Shown: positions 37,411 through 52,400 of the stretch, one piece after another
How the letters are laid out: each line of letters opens with the position of its first letter
Position numbering within the stretch: position 1 is the first letter of the stretch
Assembly (NCBI RefSeq): GCF_000247815.1
Contig: NC_021672.1
Span: 72,573,973 to 72,637,972 of the forward strand
Direction: 5' to 3'
DNA from: Ficedula albicollis
Taxonomy: Eukaryota > Chordata > Aves > Passeriformes > Muscicapidae
DNA: 64,000 bases
Position numbers and translations under genes: made by a program
The notes under the pieces: generated by a model
Told to the model about the DNA's origin: nothing
Databases searched by the model: none
The model's input: the letters and a program-made list of their open reading frames with translations, nothing else

Positions 37411-40400
37411 CTACGGGCAAAAAAGAGGATACAACATGTGAGTGATGCCTTCAGCAGTCCCTCCCCTGCACGGGACGGAACAGAACAGGACACCTGGAAA
37501 CTTGGTGAGCTGAAAGAAAGATGAGAGGGCCTCTGCAGGAGCAGTAGTTTCCTGACCTACATTTCAGTAAAGATTACAGAACCCAGCTGGTCCAGCTGGC
37601 ATGGCCAGAGAATGGAACCCCTTACATGAGCTTTGTTGGCAGCTCCTCCTTTCCCTGTTTTGATATCACCAAAACACATGATAAAAAAAACCTAGCAAAC
37701 TACTAAAAAAATAGTTATCATCTTGTCAGGTTAAAAATGACCACATTGTTATTAACCTGACAAGATCCCACACTAAAAAAATAGTTATCATCTTGTCAGG
37801 TTATAAATGACCACACTGTTATTAACCTGACAAGATACCAAAAAAATGACCACATTGTTATTAACCTGACAAGATCCCACAGTCTGAAAACTGCAACAGA
37901 ACAAAGAAAAAGGAAGCAAACAAAAACACATGATCCCAGCTGAATACCACTCCTTTCTGTGCAAATGCTCTCTATGGCTTGTCCATTTTCATCTAACAGT
38001 GTTCCTCTTGCATTAATTTGATCCCATTTCCAATGCTATGTGAAGACTGTATTTCTGCTTTGTACCAACAAGCTGAAATCTACAGCAGTTCTAGTCTTTT
38101 ACTGCAACTTTAGCCATTCTTAAATAAGTTCACTTTAGAAGACTGCCATCATAACTTTGGCTACACAACAGAAGTTGAAACAACCAACCAAGCACAGACA
38201 CCCAGACATGGTGAGAAGGTTTGCTTGCTTTTTATTTCGCCAGGAAAATTCTGTTGGCATCCTAAAAATTTGACAATGGGTTTCAGCTGGAGACACTGCA
38301 CGTGTAGAATACTGATTCCCTTTGATCAGCCCCAGTTCATGAACTGGGCTCAATGTTCCATGGTCTGGAATATCCTTTTGGATATGTGGAATATCCTGTC
38401 TGGGGTCAGCTGCCCTGGCCATGCTCCCTCCCAGCCTCTTGTGCCTCTCCTCACTGGCAGAGCATGCAACACTGAAAAGTCCTTGATTTTGCACTGCTTA
38501 GCAACAACTAAAACATCAGTGGGTTATCAATGTTCCTCTCATTCTAAAGCCAAAACACAGCTCTGTACCAGCTAGGAAGAAAATTAACTCTATTCCAGCT
38601 GAAACAAGGACAAAGAGATGGAGGCAGAGAAAAACTCCAAAGCTTCCTATGACATAAAATAGAAGTCTGTGAAATAATTAACCAAGATTCAGTAACTTTC
38701 TTGTTTATAACAAGAATGATTTGAACATTCTATCAAGTGCTGCAGTGCTGGGAGCCCCTTCTGTGCAAATTCCAAACTTTCCTCTACAGTCCATTATGAC
38801 AAAAAATTCCATTCATTCTTTCTCCCTGCTCCCTTCCACACACAACAGTTTTCCCAAAGCACTCTGAGCAGTTGTCCCTTTTTTAAACCCTTCCCCACAG
38901 CTGTGAATTTGGGGTTTGATTCCTACCTCATTTCCCATTCCAAGATACCTACTTAGTTGTTTCACAACTTTTTATGGATCCACACAGTGACCTGCATCAG
39001 GAATTCATCCCAGTTAAAAACAAACACACTTTTTATTTTGTGGAGATGTTTCTAACCTCAGCCCATGGAATTTTGGAAGATATTTAGACATGGGCAAAGG
39101 AATATTACAGAACGTTTGGAAAGGAACTTTTCTTCATAAATGCCTTTAATTTGCTCGGATGTGGGAAACATCATCCAGCTTGGTAAGATGTTCAGGAACT
39201 AAAGTGAAACAATGCAAAGAGTTCCTCAAGGAAAGGGTTAAAAGCAATTAAGCTGTTCACTAACCATTTGAGGATCACCACAAAGTCTAATTCAGAATGT
39301 AATAAAAATGAGTAAAGCATTACATGTGTGAAAATATTCAGACACCAACCACATGCCAAACCCAAAGCAAGCTCTGCTCTGCAAGCAGTCACTGACAATT
39401 CAAGACTCCAGTACCTTTCTGAAAGTCATGTTCCACTAGAACTGATCTTGTTTTTTTTAATGCTGCTCAGGTCATTAAAACAAAACAGAGCTTTACACAT
39501 AGGAGGAAATACTCTCACTGGAATATAAGCCATCAGCAGACACCTATGATCAAAGTTAATCTTTTATTTCCACAGGTGACACAGACTCAGAAAAACTGCA
39601 ATTAAACAACAAAATAATTAGGGGCAAAACCTGCAGTCTCACAAACGTCTATACTATCCTCCTCTCTATTCAGCTCTCCACTTCCACAGATCAGGCTGAA
39701 TTTATTTCCTGTCCACACCACATCACAATACACTAGACCTGTGGTGTGACATGAGAAGAAAGAATAGGGACACACACCACTGATAACTGCTCTGCTCTTA
39801 ACATTCCAACGGAAGTGCACACATGCTGCTGTGACTCACTCAAAAAAATATTCCAAAAACACACTATGCTGCTGAGGATTTGTGAGCTCTGGTTATTGTT
39901 GCAAAAAAAAAAAAACACACCAACAAGGGCTACACTGAGAGGCCTCAAGTCCCCCGAAGTCACACACTGTGCACTGTGGTGTGACATGAGAAGAAAGAAT
40001 AGGGACACACACCACTGATAACTGCTCTGCTCTTAACATTCCAACGGAAGTGCACACATGCTGCTGTGACTCACTCAAAAAAATATTCCAAAAACACACT
40101 ATGCTGCTGAGGATTTGTGAGCTCTGGTTATTGTTGCAAAAAAAAAAAAAAAACACCAAGGGCTACACTGAGAGGCCTGAAGTCCCCCGAAGTCACACAC
40201 TGTGCCAAGAGGCTTCGAGCCATGACTCAGCAGCCCACAGAGGAGAGGGTGGAGCCACCTGTAGTCAGTGGGGACAGCAGGTACAGAGACTGCCCTGAAA
40301 TTAAAGCCATCCTGATACTTCTAAGTATGTGCTTTCACTGGAGACTTGCTTCTCAAAAAATACAGGCGAGATCTGGGCGCATCTGGAGGGTAACATGCAG

Positions 40401-43400
40401 GATAAACTGCTTTGGAGAGGGTCAGGAAATGAAGGGATGGTTACACAAGGAACATGGGCCATCCTCATAATTTCAAATACCTCATTAATACCAACACTAC
40501 GCACGCAGCCTGCCTTCAGCAGGGGGGAGGAGGGCCAGAGGGGCTCAAGAGTTTTATTGTTCCTTTTCTCACGCCAAGTGCACTGACCTCAAAAGAGCTG
40601 TCAGCTGCTGGCTCCCTGTAAATCAGAGCCTTGTGCAGCCTGGCTGATTCCTTTCTGTCTTTACAGACAATTTCCCTTCCGTGTCACTTCTCAGGGACAC
40701 GACTCCCCAGGCTTGGAGAGACAGTGGCTGGGAAGGTGGGGCAGAGCTGACACACTGGCACTGGGTAATTCCAGCACTTTTTCGTTAAAAGCTCATGAAG
40801 CTTTAATTGAAAATCCAGACAGTAATGGGCATCATTTAGGATACATGATTAATATTTCTTGAGCTGAATTAAGACTTAATACATAAAGGCAAGCGGATAA
40901 AGCTGGGATTTTGTGCCAGTTCAGTTGAGGTTTGCACTTTGGTGTTTTTTTTTTCGTTTTAAAGCGGGTGTGATAAAAACTGAATGACATTTAGGACAAT
41001 TCTCTTGATTCATCTGCAGATGTGACCTAGAAGCAAAGCTCCAACAGGCAGATTATTCCAGGACAGGATGGGACATGTGGAAGGATTTTTAATAACATGA
41101 GGAGGCCTTATATAAGCCCTACACTTTGGATTTAATAGTAAGTAAGGAATGTATGTAAGCATTTCTTTATCTGCTTTTTTTATTGTAAATAGACAGTACA
41201 CTGCTTCAAACCAGAAACATCAGAGTTGCTTTTTTTCATATTTGCTCTCGGTGGGACCTCCAAATGTTACTGTGTAAGGGTTACAGAGTGGCGAAAGGAC
41301 ACAATAACATGGCACTCTCTTGCATGGTGCAAGAAAGAGAGCATTTATTGAAGAAAACCATGGCTTTAAATAAAAGAGTTGTTGTGCAAAACAAAGCAGA
41401 AAAGATTCATTGGTCAAATAAGGAAACACCTCTTTGGAAACATGCTTTAAGCAAAACATCACATCTCTCACGCACCCTGCAGGTGCATAATCTTTGTTTT
41501 AATTCCTTGACCTTGTAAAGGCCTGAGAAAGGCAAGGCTAGAGCAGCTTGAGAACAAAGCTGCTTTCTTGGTTCCCAGCTGTATCCTAACAACAACTTGG
41601 GAGTGCTTTTCCTCATCCAGCATACTTAGAGAACCATGAGGTGTGGTAGAGAAGCTGGAGTCCCTCCCTGCAGCCTCCTGCCACTCCTGATCCCAACCAC
41701 TGCAACCTGAAGGAAGAGCTGGCACAACTTTTGAGGGGACAGGGAACTGCACAATTCCCTGCTTGGCTAGAACACAGCAAGAATGGCCACATCCCATGAG
41801 GCAGTCTTGAAGAAAAGATCTGCTACTGAAATCAATCACTATCCTCAGCCTATGGGGTTTGACCCAGGAATGTTCCACGATGCTTCTACAAGTGACAGGA
41901 AGCACTGTTAACAAATGTGGCACGCTTGCCCTCAGGCCAGTATGCTACACTGAACAGGATGGTAACAAAATGGAAAAAAAGTCTGAAAGCTCCCACAATA
42001 ATATAGTACTGAACTGTTACTTAAAAACACCTTACGATTTAAAGACAGCAGACATAACAAAACCTCTCCCAAAACATAGAAACTGACTCTTAAGTTGTCT
42101 ATATTATGTCTATTATGTTTTCTGTATCTTTCATTGTTTCCCAATATGTCTATCATTAAGTGTATACAAACAAACAGGCTCATTACCTACAGTATACATT
42201 TGCTAAACAGCAAAACCTTTAACTACACATAAGAGAAAAAAATCCTTATTTAACAAAATAATAATTTCAGCATGATTTATGCAAAGCTGCTGCTGGTGCC
42301 AAGATATATTCAAATCAAAATTCTGACTGTCTCAAAGATAAAAGCAACTCTTTTCTCTGAAAAAGCAGTAGGAGCAGTAACACACACTGCATCTGTAATG
42401 GAGATGAGATTAGATTAGAACAGAAGAGATCCCCATTAAGGTGTCCAATAGAGCATTTAGAGCAGACTTTGAATGTCCTGCCCTGTCCTCCAAAGACCAG
42501 GAAAATGCAAAACAGCTGTGTCTAACTGCTGTTGAAGCTTCTTCCAGGGCTTGGTTTTAAGTGTTCTTAAACTGGTCTCTCTGGTCCAGTTCTTAAAGTA
42601 GAAACAAGGAATGATGTGGATAGGCAACTCACACAAAACTCATTTCTGAAGGTACAAAAAAAAGCCCACCTGAAAAATATATAGATCAACTCTGAAGGTA
42701 CAAAAAAAAGCCCACCTGAAAAATATATAGATCAACTAGCCACCTGTACACCCCAGATCCTGGTTTTGTCTGACACAGGCAAAAATTCTGAACAGGACCA
42801 GTGGAAAAAATCTCCATATTCCCTGAGCTTCAATCCCTCAACACAGAACTAAACAGAGCCACATAAAATCCCTGAGGAAAAGAGTATCCTGAGGTTCAAG
42901 AGGAAATGCTGGAAGAACACAGTGTCCCAGGAGAGCAATCTTGGCTATAATAAAAATTTCCAACACTCAACTCAGCTAGAAAGTTTCTTAGGTAAGGGCA
43001 TTGACTATCTTGTAACATAACCCATCCCAGAGAGAAATGAAGTTCGAGAGGTGTTTTTGGACAAGGCTCTCAGGCATGTGGTGTGGCTCAGGGCTTGGAC
43101 CCAGGGATCCTTGTGGGTCCCTTCCAACCTAGGATATTCTATGCTTGTATGGCCACCTTCCCCACACCAACCAACATAGGATATTCTATGCTTGTATGGC
43201 CACCTTCCCCACACCAACACTGTCACAGCAACGAGCACTAGGAACCCCTCAAATGCATTTGTGCTTGAAATCCAGGGTCTGAAAAACAAGAGGCAAGGAG
43301 TGACAAACTGCCAGGGATCCCAAGACATCTCCCACAGGGAAATAAGCCAACTTCCCACAACAACAAACTTCCCTAGAGCTGGAAATGTGCTGTTGCATGA

Positions 43401-46400
43401 TGTGCAGCTGTGCAAAGGAACAGTACAGGGATGCCTGTGCTCAGGAATGGCTGTACTCCCACCTGGGTGTGCCCAGGCTGCAGCTTCATCTGTCTCTGTT
43501 ATACCAAACCTTTACAGACCCTCGTGGAAGTCAGACCAGACACCACCACCCAGCTAGTCCTTCAGAGAAATGGATTCTAAAGGAGCTGCTGACCGACACC
43601 ACCACCCAGCTAGTCCTTCAGAGAAACGGATTATAAAGGAGCTGCTGACAACACTCAGATCCAGAGCACAACATTCTAAAATATGAAGAAGTCCCAAAAG
43701 GCCCCCAGGCACTTACTGTGCCTCTCTGTTCATCCCTCTGAAACTGTCAAGATAGGTGGAGCCAAAAAAAAGAGAGCAGAGTTTTTACAAATAGGACTGC
43801 ACTTTTTATTAAGGAAAAAAAAAAGGGAAAAAAGGTTGAGTGAACCACATCAAAGCACTCTGATATTGCAGCCACTGCTCTCATTCCCTTCAAGGAATAC
43901 TTTAGCTAGAACACCCTGCAGAAATGATCCTCCACCATCCCTGCCTTCCTCTACAGAACCTCTACAACCTGCAGAAAGTCAGCACCAAAGCAACACCCTT
44001 TAGGTTTCAATCTTATGGGTTTAAAATTAGGTAAATTCGGTTATTTCTAGACCACTTCTTCAGACTTGAAGTTGTTGGAAGGGAAAAGAGCAAGGATATC
44101 TAGTTGCTCCTTCACTATTTAATGTCCTTCTTCAGCCACAGTGCCTGAAAATGAAAAAAATCTATTACTGTACCAAAGAAGTTACATATAAATAGAAGTG
44201 GACACTTCGCTGCAGTATTCCACGACACAAGCATAAAGCATAATTATTTTGAAAGGAAAACTCCTTTCTAGGACTCTTCTAACTAGACTGCCCTTTCTTG
44301 CATCTCTGCCACATTAAACTTAGTTCTCTTTCCTCCAGCAGAGCATGTCTCTCTATTTCTGCATTGTCATTCCCAGGGCAGACACCTGGACTGCTGCAGA
44401 AGGAGATTTTCATCTCTGGAAGTACAAACTGACTAACTTGCTTCCCTAGGATGACAATTCCCTCTTTACTCTCTTTCTCCTCCAGACTGTCAACACTCTC
44501 TAATATGTGTATTATTCAATCACCAGCAACAAAGAAAACAACGAAACCAGCTGCAAAGCCTAAGACAAAACACTGGAGACACAGAGAAAACAGCTCCTCT
44601 AAGGCTGAGATAGGAAACTCTAAACACTATGTAGATTTCAAGCAAATTCACTTTTATTCCCTTTAACATATGCAGTTAACTAGTTAAATGCAAATCCAGG
44701 TCTGAACTCTGAGACAAGACCCCTGGGAAGGCAGAGACAATTTCTGGCATGGGTCAAAATATAACTCCCAGGCTTGTGCTGAGAAGAAAGGTTATTAACT
44801 GCACTCTCATAAGCAGGTTCAAACAAGAGGAAAGCAGAGGGGCTGGTAACAGGAATGGGAACCTGAGAGAAAAAAAAGCAGCTAGCTTCCAATAAAACTT
44901 ACACTCTTTTCTCCTAACAGACATTACCAGATATTTTTACAAAGATGAAATCTAACCATGGAAAACAGGATCAGCAGAACTTGAGAAGAAATACATTATT
45001 TGGGAAGGGGTGGGAAAAGAAGAGAGAAAAAATCCTTACCAACTGACTGGCCTTACTGTGCACTTTTCCAGGAGATCCAGAATTGCTTCTGATGCAGCAG
45101 CATTCAGCCCTGGAGAAGTCAGAGGTAGGAAAAAGGGAGGGGCGGTAGGAGGAGAGAAGGGAGGGGAGAGGAGGAGAAGGGAGGGGAGAAGAGGAAAGGG
45201 GTGGGGAGAGCCTGTAGACACTGCCTGTCTGTTTTCTGAGCCCCTAACGCTGGTTTTGGGAAAGAAAAGAACCAAGCTGCTTGTAAATCCAGCTGGGTAT
45301 TGTTTTGCAATGGCTTAAGATGACAAAGGAAAAAGGTCTCAGTAAGATCAGTGGAATCACTAGTCAGGAGGAAGAAATGTGTGTCCTCACATGTCTGTTT
45401 AGAGAACCTGGAATGCCCAGCATGCCTTTTGCTCCAAAGGAGAGGTCATGCTAAAATTCCAACAGTCAAAGAGGTAAATGCAAGAGTTGCAGCCAAACCT
45501 ATCAGAGCAATTAGTGAAAGAGGGAACATACAAATATGCCAGCCATTCTCTCACCAACCAGCCAACCCACCAGTACACCTCAGTCCCATACTGCTGTCAG
45601 AAGTTAGCTGAATTACAATTCTAATGCCTGAAGGGAGTGTGGGAGGGGAACACTCATTGCTGAATTACAATTCTAATGCCTGAAGGGAGTATGGGAGGGG
45701 AACACTCGTTTCAACACACCATCTCAGCATCATATCTCTGTGGTACTGGCATGGAAAAATCAAAAAGCAACTTCTCATCCTCCAGTGTATCAAATTTCTC
45801 ATTTCCCACAAGCCATGGCAATTTCTTGAGATCTGCTGCGCAGCTACTCAATTTATAAACCTTTATTCCCTTGAGCTGGAAATTTTGCTTCTAGTTAGCT
45901 GTCTACCATCCTCAGTCAGATGCTTTCCTGGACCCACAAGCCTCCTGAGCTCACAAGAGAACCTCAAGTCTTGCACACATGCAGAACCCTGGGAGCTCTT
46001 CCAGCCGCATCGTGGCTGCACAGGATGATGCAGCAAATGGATGACACAGCTCTGTGCAATTGTGAGTCCACAAATCTGCACTGAGGCACAGCAAGGGCTC
46101 AGCTGACCCCTTACCTTTGACAGGCTACTCCCCTCCTGGCAAAGGTTGACTTCAATCCAAAAATTGAGGAAGATCCAAAACTCCACGGTGCCAAGGGATT
46201 AGACAGCACCAGAGACACCACTGAGTTTTTCAGGTCTGCCCCTGAAAAGCTGACTCCTGTGAAGCTCTCCTCTGCTCCAGATCCACAGAAAACCCTAGAC
46301 AGGCTATTCTTGCATCTCACTTTTAAGCAAGCTCTTAGCAGATGTAGCAAAGACCTAACTTTATACAGCTCCAAAATAACACAAAAATTGAAGCTCTTAC

Positions 46401-49400
46401 TGTCACAGCAACGTGAGTCACTGGAGACTCCCAGGTTTACACACCACCCTTATGGCTGGGGCAAATTATTACTGACAACTTGATCCGGCACACAGAGCTC
46501 CTGTGGCAATGCTTATCTTAAAGAATGCAAACACTCTAACACTTGCCTGTGGCTACCAGCCTGCCAGGCTCTTCCTGGCCCTTCTCAGAACACAACCTCT
46601 TCCATCCTGGCCCCACGCCCTGCTCCCAGCACTGCCATCCCATAGACTCGGAACAAACCCAGAAACAATCCACAGGGTGAAAATGAACCTTTTCCTTACA
46701 GAGAGGAAAAAATACAATATAACCATATATTCCCCTTCCTCCACAAAAAGCCCAGTGGTTCCCAAGCCCATCCCCAGAGCAACTCACAAAGGTTAGTGCA
46801 GCTACATTAATTCATCTGGAAAGGATTTTCATCACCTTGCCTCTTTCCTCGCCTCTTGTGCTGTTTCAAAAATAGCTCTGGCTTGTTTGCTGCACTGCCT
46901 GTGTCAGTCTGATTTTCTGCCTGGCTGGATGTGCACAGACACACTGGGAGCCTGCTGGACACCAGCACCCAGATCTGTACCCCCATGCACAGCCACCCGA
47001 GCACAAAGCTCAGCCCCCCTCCCTGGCAGGCCGCGCTTGTTTTCAGAAGCTTTGCGCTCTATGAAGTGTGTTTCCAGCTGGCCTCAAAAAGGGGCTGAAG
47101 AGCACAGCACAGTCCTTCTGGAGGGCAAAAAACAAGGCAAAGAAAAGCAAAAAAGTACTAACATCGATCTGTCTAAAAGCTGCAAGTAAGGGCCTGCCCT
47201 GAGATGCAAATACTTTGAGATATGAGTGCATTTATCAAATGACCTAAGGTCATTTGGCTGCATACTGTTAGTGCTTCTGTCCATTAAAGACAAACAACCC
47301 CTCCCAAAGGCCTTGAGAACTGCTCTCCACAACTGCTGGGAAGGGAGCAGGTAAAGAAGGTGCAGATGTGCAGAAATTCTGGAACAAGCTATTCTTCAAA
47401 AAAATACCCTCAGGTATATACAAGAAGCTTCTGAACGAGATTTTTTTTCCTACTACTACTTTTTTATCACTATCCTCAGCAGCTTTTCTTTTTAAAATAA
47501 ATCAGTTTGCTGGAGCCATTTCACAAATCCCAGATTAATTCCATTCAAATCTGGCATTCTACCCAAACCCAGTAATTTTACGCCCAGCCCATCAGCTGTT
47601 AGCTGCCTTTCTGAAATATTTCTAAATGAAACTTTCTCAGCATGCCATGACTCAGGAACACTGGCTACCATGAATTAAACATTTCTAGAAGGAAAAATGC
47701 AGCACAAAGAAATACTGAATGCTTATTCTATGCATGTTCCTATACAGCTATGAACTCTAATATGCATTAGCTATCTTATCACTTATTATAAAAATAAATT
47801 AGTACCTAGTGACATTTCTGTATGAAGTGCTCCCAAATTACTTATCTGTTAAGAAACTCTCTGAAATTTAAGAGGACGAAAAAACCCAAATACCTTTTCC
47901 AGCAGTCACCAGAGGATGAAGATACCATTAAAAAGAGAAGCCAAAAGATAGCACCTCTTGTTATGGGTGTCTGTTTCCAAATGCAGTGCTCCATGTATAT
48001 TAACAGGGAAGCACCAAGCTCACCATACTGCAATAAATTACCACCTTAACACACACTATATGAAAATTAATTGTTACCTGACACCTAAGGACCTCTTCAA
48101 TTTCAACAGCAATCCAACAAACCAGAGTGCAAAGAACTAGAACAGACTGCCTGGGGAAATTGTGGAGTCCAATCACACAGGTCTTTAATATCAACATCAA
48201 AAATGAATAGGTGAAAGTCAGTTCTGCCTTGGGGCAGAGAAGAGAAATAGATGACTGCCCAAGATCCCTTTCTGATCCTGACCTCCTCATTATTTTTTTT
48301 ATTTCTTTATCTGAGTCATTCCTTCTTGCATCTGCTTACTTCTAGCAATCCCCCTTAGCTTCCACTCCTATTAGGATCACACAGAAATGAAGTCTTCTTA
48401 CCCATCCTCCTTGTTGAATGATAAAATCTGCAGAATAATCTTCTAGATACGTGACCCCGAAGTTCACAAGGGCACTCAGCGGCTCCTGGCCCCGTCTCGT
48501 CAGCTCCATCAGAAATTGTTGTAACAGAACCAGGGGCACCAAGACCTTTAAAAAACAAGAGTGGTGAATAAATACAGAAAGCATTATCAATACTACTGTG
48601 CAGCTAGAAGAGAATTCATGTGTCTACAGAAAAGCTCTGAATCTTCAAGTCCAAATATACCAGGGACTACACACTTCATTTCTGAGAAGACACAAGGCAA
48701 ACACACAATAAAATGCACTAAAAAAAGAACCACTTAACCTGCTAAGCAAAAACCCACAGTCTACCTTAAGAATTTCACAGAACACCATGGCAGTGTTTTC
48801 TTAAGCCCCACTTCTTTCCCAACACAAGTAGAGAAGCAGAACAGGTCCAGAATTTGCTACCCCAGAAGTATAAAGATGCAACATCATAAACAGCTTGAAG
48901 GGATATACATCCAAATGCAAACAGCAAACTCATACACATTCTTGAATAGGAACACTGCACTAGACAGTCTCTTTAAAAGTTCACACTTGGCTTTGAGGCT
49001 GGACAGAAACAAACACCTCCACCCAGCAGCACAACATTACAAACGTGTTTAAAATGACAAGCACAAAGCCCTTTCCATGTCAAACTCTCCCTCTGATGCC
49101 AAATTCAACAGAGAGAGATCTTCCTCCCTTATTTCCTACTCCCATTCCTTTTTAAAAACCTTGTAACTGAATGCTCAGCCTGAACCTGAATTGCTCTGGA
49201 AGATGCAAGACTCTGTGAAACCACCTCCTTCACATTACATGGTTCTAGAAACTTGCTTCTGAAATTTTGTTTTTGTTTACCTAAACAACCTGCAGTCAAA
49301 CTTTTCAACTACAAATTTATTCTCCTAGAGCATGCAAGTGGCCCTCTGGGCAATGTTTATATGCAGCAGCCAGCCAAGGTCGGGAAACAGGTATGGACTG

Positions 49401-52400
49401 AAGTCATTAGCATCTGAAAAAGTGTTATGACACAAGAGAAAAATATTTGTTTTACTGCATTTTAATTGAGGCAACTGCACTGCACAGCTATTCACTGTGC
49501 AGACTGGAATGCTGTTTCCCAGCTGCACAAGGGAGATGAAGGCTCTACTACTTCTCATACTCAACTCCTAATGCCTCCTTTTCCAGTCTCTTCCCCCATC
49601 AGCCTGGTTTTCTTTTCTGTAAATATTCTGCATTACTATTACTAAAAACCACACCTTAGGGTACAAAGCTGGAGGAAGATGAATAGGCTAAGTAAGCTGA
49701 AATTGAGATTTGTGTTAAATTCATGGTGACATCACAGTGAGATTGACTACTAAAACTAGACAGGGCCTAAAAAACGTCCATAATCTGATAAATTTGAGAT
49801 GCTCCAGCTAATTAACAAAGGAGTCCAAGACTGTGACAGACACATACTGTTGTTCTGTGATGAACAGTTAACACTGGTAACTGTTAGCACTTCACTAGGG
49901 ATGTCATGGTGCCAGAAGTTGCAAAGTGTTGGGGTTTTTGAGCTTCTTGCAATTAATCTCAACTCGGAGGCAGAACAGATCACAGTACACAGATATAAGG
50001 AGCAGGTCAAGATGAGGTGTCAAGAGGAATCTTCAATCTTTTTGGATCAAAAAACCCAAGCTGTCAAGGTGAGGCATCTTTCAGGGCACACCCACATAAA
50101 TCTACAGCAGCGTGAACACTGAGATCTCAAAATATTTGACATTTACTGGAAGCTGAAGGCAAGAGAAACGAAGGCAAGGGAAGGCTGCTTGGGACATGAA
50201 GGGAGCTCAAATGCTGCCATAGTGAACATGATTGTTGCCTTCTTCCTTTGCCAACTTGATGCCTAATCCACCCATTCCCCCCAAATTCAGCAAGCCTCTT
50301 CAGGCCTCAGAGTAAGGGACCAAACTCAAACTCAGACCAACACCATGCAGCTTTCCCTTCCTGCTAAAATTACTGACACTGCTGCCTCTGAGACCAGTAG
50401 GAACAGGAGCAGGTTTGCACAAGACTGCCTCTAAATTCATGAAAGAAATTGCCTCACAGTACTTCCATCAAAATCAACAACACCTTTCTGTACAGTAAAG
50501 CAGCTGTGTGAATGGTGGGAAGATTTAATTAGAACAAAGTAAAAATACAGCCTTTGCAATTCAAAGCAACTGTAACTCCCTCCATCAGGATGCCTGGGAA
50601 GGAATGCCAGGGGCTATTTATATTTTCACTGAAGAAGAACACACACAGAAAATAGATGGCAGGAGAAAACTTCTAGGGAATCATTATAAAACCCACTTTA
50701 CTATCAGAAGACAGCTAATTGTGTAAATGAAACATTTGTGTCCACTACAGTATTGCAATCCCATTGTACAATATTACAAATTTAAATACACACAAAAAAA
50801 AACCCCAAATAAAGTTCAGAGGCTTTGAGGAAGCCATATTTTTTGAGGAAGCTATACCCAAAATTATTGCAGTTCTGTGTACCTTGTAACTATTCCAACT
50901 TAAAAATAATCTAATTCTTCAGATGACTACTTCTTATATTTTTGATGTGCTATTCTTTGCCCCCATTAATCAGTAAGAATGGGGTTTAAGATGACTGCTA
51001 CCCTACTCACCACTGGCTCTCAATAACAATATCTGTTATCCTTTCAGTTCCCTACACGACGCTCTTTCCGATCTCTTATATGATGTGCTATTCTTTGCCC
51101 CCATTAATCAGTAAGAATGGGGTTTAAGATGACTGCTACCCTACTCACCACTGGCTCTCAATAACAATATCTGTTATCCTTTCAGATGATGCACAACAGT
51201 GGGATCATGCATTTTGGATATTTGTATATAATATTTAATTTTAACAAAAAAGCGTAAAAACTCAGCATTGGAGTATTTAATTTTTTTTTTATTACGTTCA
51301 TTTTACTATAAAAATTTAATTTGCCCTGTCTGAGGTGGTTTGGAATTTGTTTTTTTTAAATGACAGCCTTATTTCAAATAAAAGATGAAGATCCTTTTCC
51401 TTTATAGAATTCAACATCAACATGTTTTTCTAACAGCTTCTTTAGAGTAAAAATTAAGCTGAGCTGAGATGGCAGGAAAAGTATCTAGATTTCTTCTAAA
51501 ACATAATTCTGATCAAGACGATAAAGGAAATTAAAAGGAAATGAAACCACCACAAATGTATTCCAACTCCTCAAAACAAGGATTATTGAAGGAACTGCTA
51601 GGCATTCCTGGAGCTCCAAGCTACCAGAAAAACAACACAACAGACGCTGTGCTGGGTACAAAATTTCCACTCTGGTTTGCTTTTGGAATATATGTTTTGT
51701 AGCAACAAATGCTACGAGCAAGCGGAGTTGATGACAAAGATGTTCTGGATGATGCTCTCCACCACAAGCTGATGGGGACCCAAATCCAGGAGCCACAGGA
51801 ATGCAGCAGCAGTGAAGGCTGGATCATAAACCCCCAAATTCATCCACCCAGGGCTGCATCTTGAGAAGGTGGGGACCCAAAGCACATTGACCTGAGAAGC
51901 CCTATGCACCTCCTCCCTTGCCAGCTGAGCCACAATGAATGGTTTTATGCTTGGTTTTAGCTTTCAGCAGCTGAAAAGTGAAATGTGCTAGCTTAAGCCA
52001 CCTTCGTGGTAATCAGATTTCATGGCTGTTTAAACCAAAATGCTGTGAATCACAAGATGACAAATTGAAAGAGCACACACATAAAGCAATGATAATTGCT
52101 GGAGCCATGGGCAGTAACTTGTCATGCAATGTCTATTAAACTGCTTTACAAGTGCCCACACCCTTGGTAAGATGAACAGTTTCCGCAGTAAGCAGGGAAA
52201 TCTAGTCAGGGAAAAGTCTTCCTAAAAAAAAATGTAAAGAAGGGGAACAAGATTTCTTGTTCTATTTTGAATTTAAGTATATTTTTTAACACTCAAATTG
52301 TGATTAAATTTGCAAGAAGTTATTTCGTTCTTTCATTCTTTTTTTGATGCCCACTGAGCTCATCAGAGAATTATTAAGGTGATGAATTTGAATGATTAAT

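Larger units (their letters stand above)
37411..48401 (-). other. BCL2L13: BCL2L13 intron before the last exon
   Basis: Intron of about 11 kb from donor tgg|gtaaga to acceptor ttgcccgtag. It contains several abutting direct repeats, a short CR1 tail and a purine-rich tract, listed separately. No exon was recognised on either strand. Confidence 0.75.

Noticed and set aside
48130..48190. Stretch resembling a CR1 3' region (gaacagactgcctgggg, ttgtggagtcc)
   Set aside because: Too short and diverged to separate from chance, and no CR1 tail follows.
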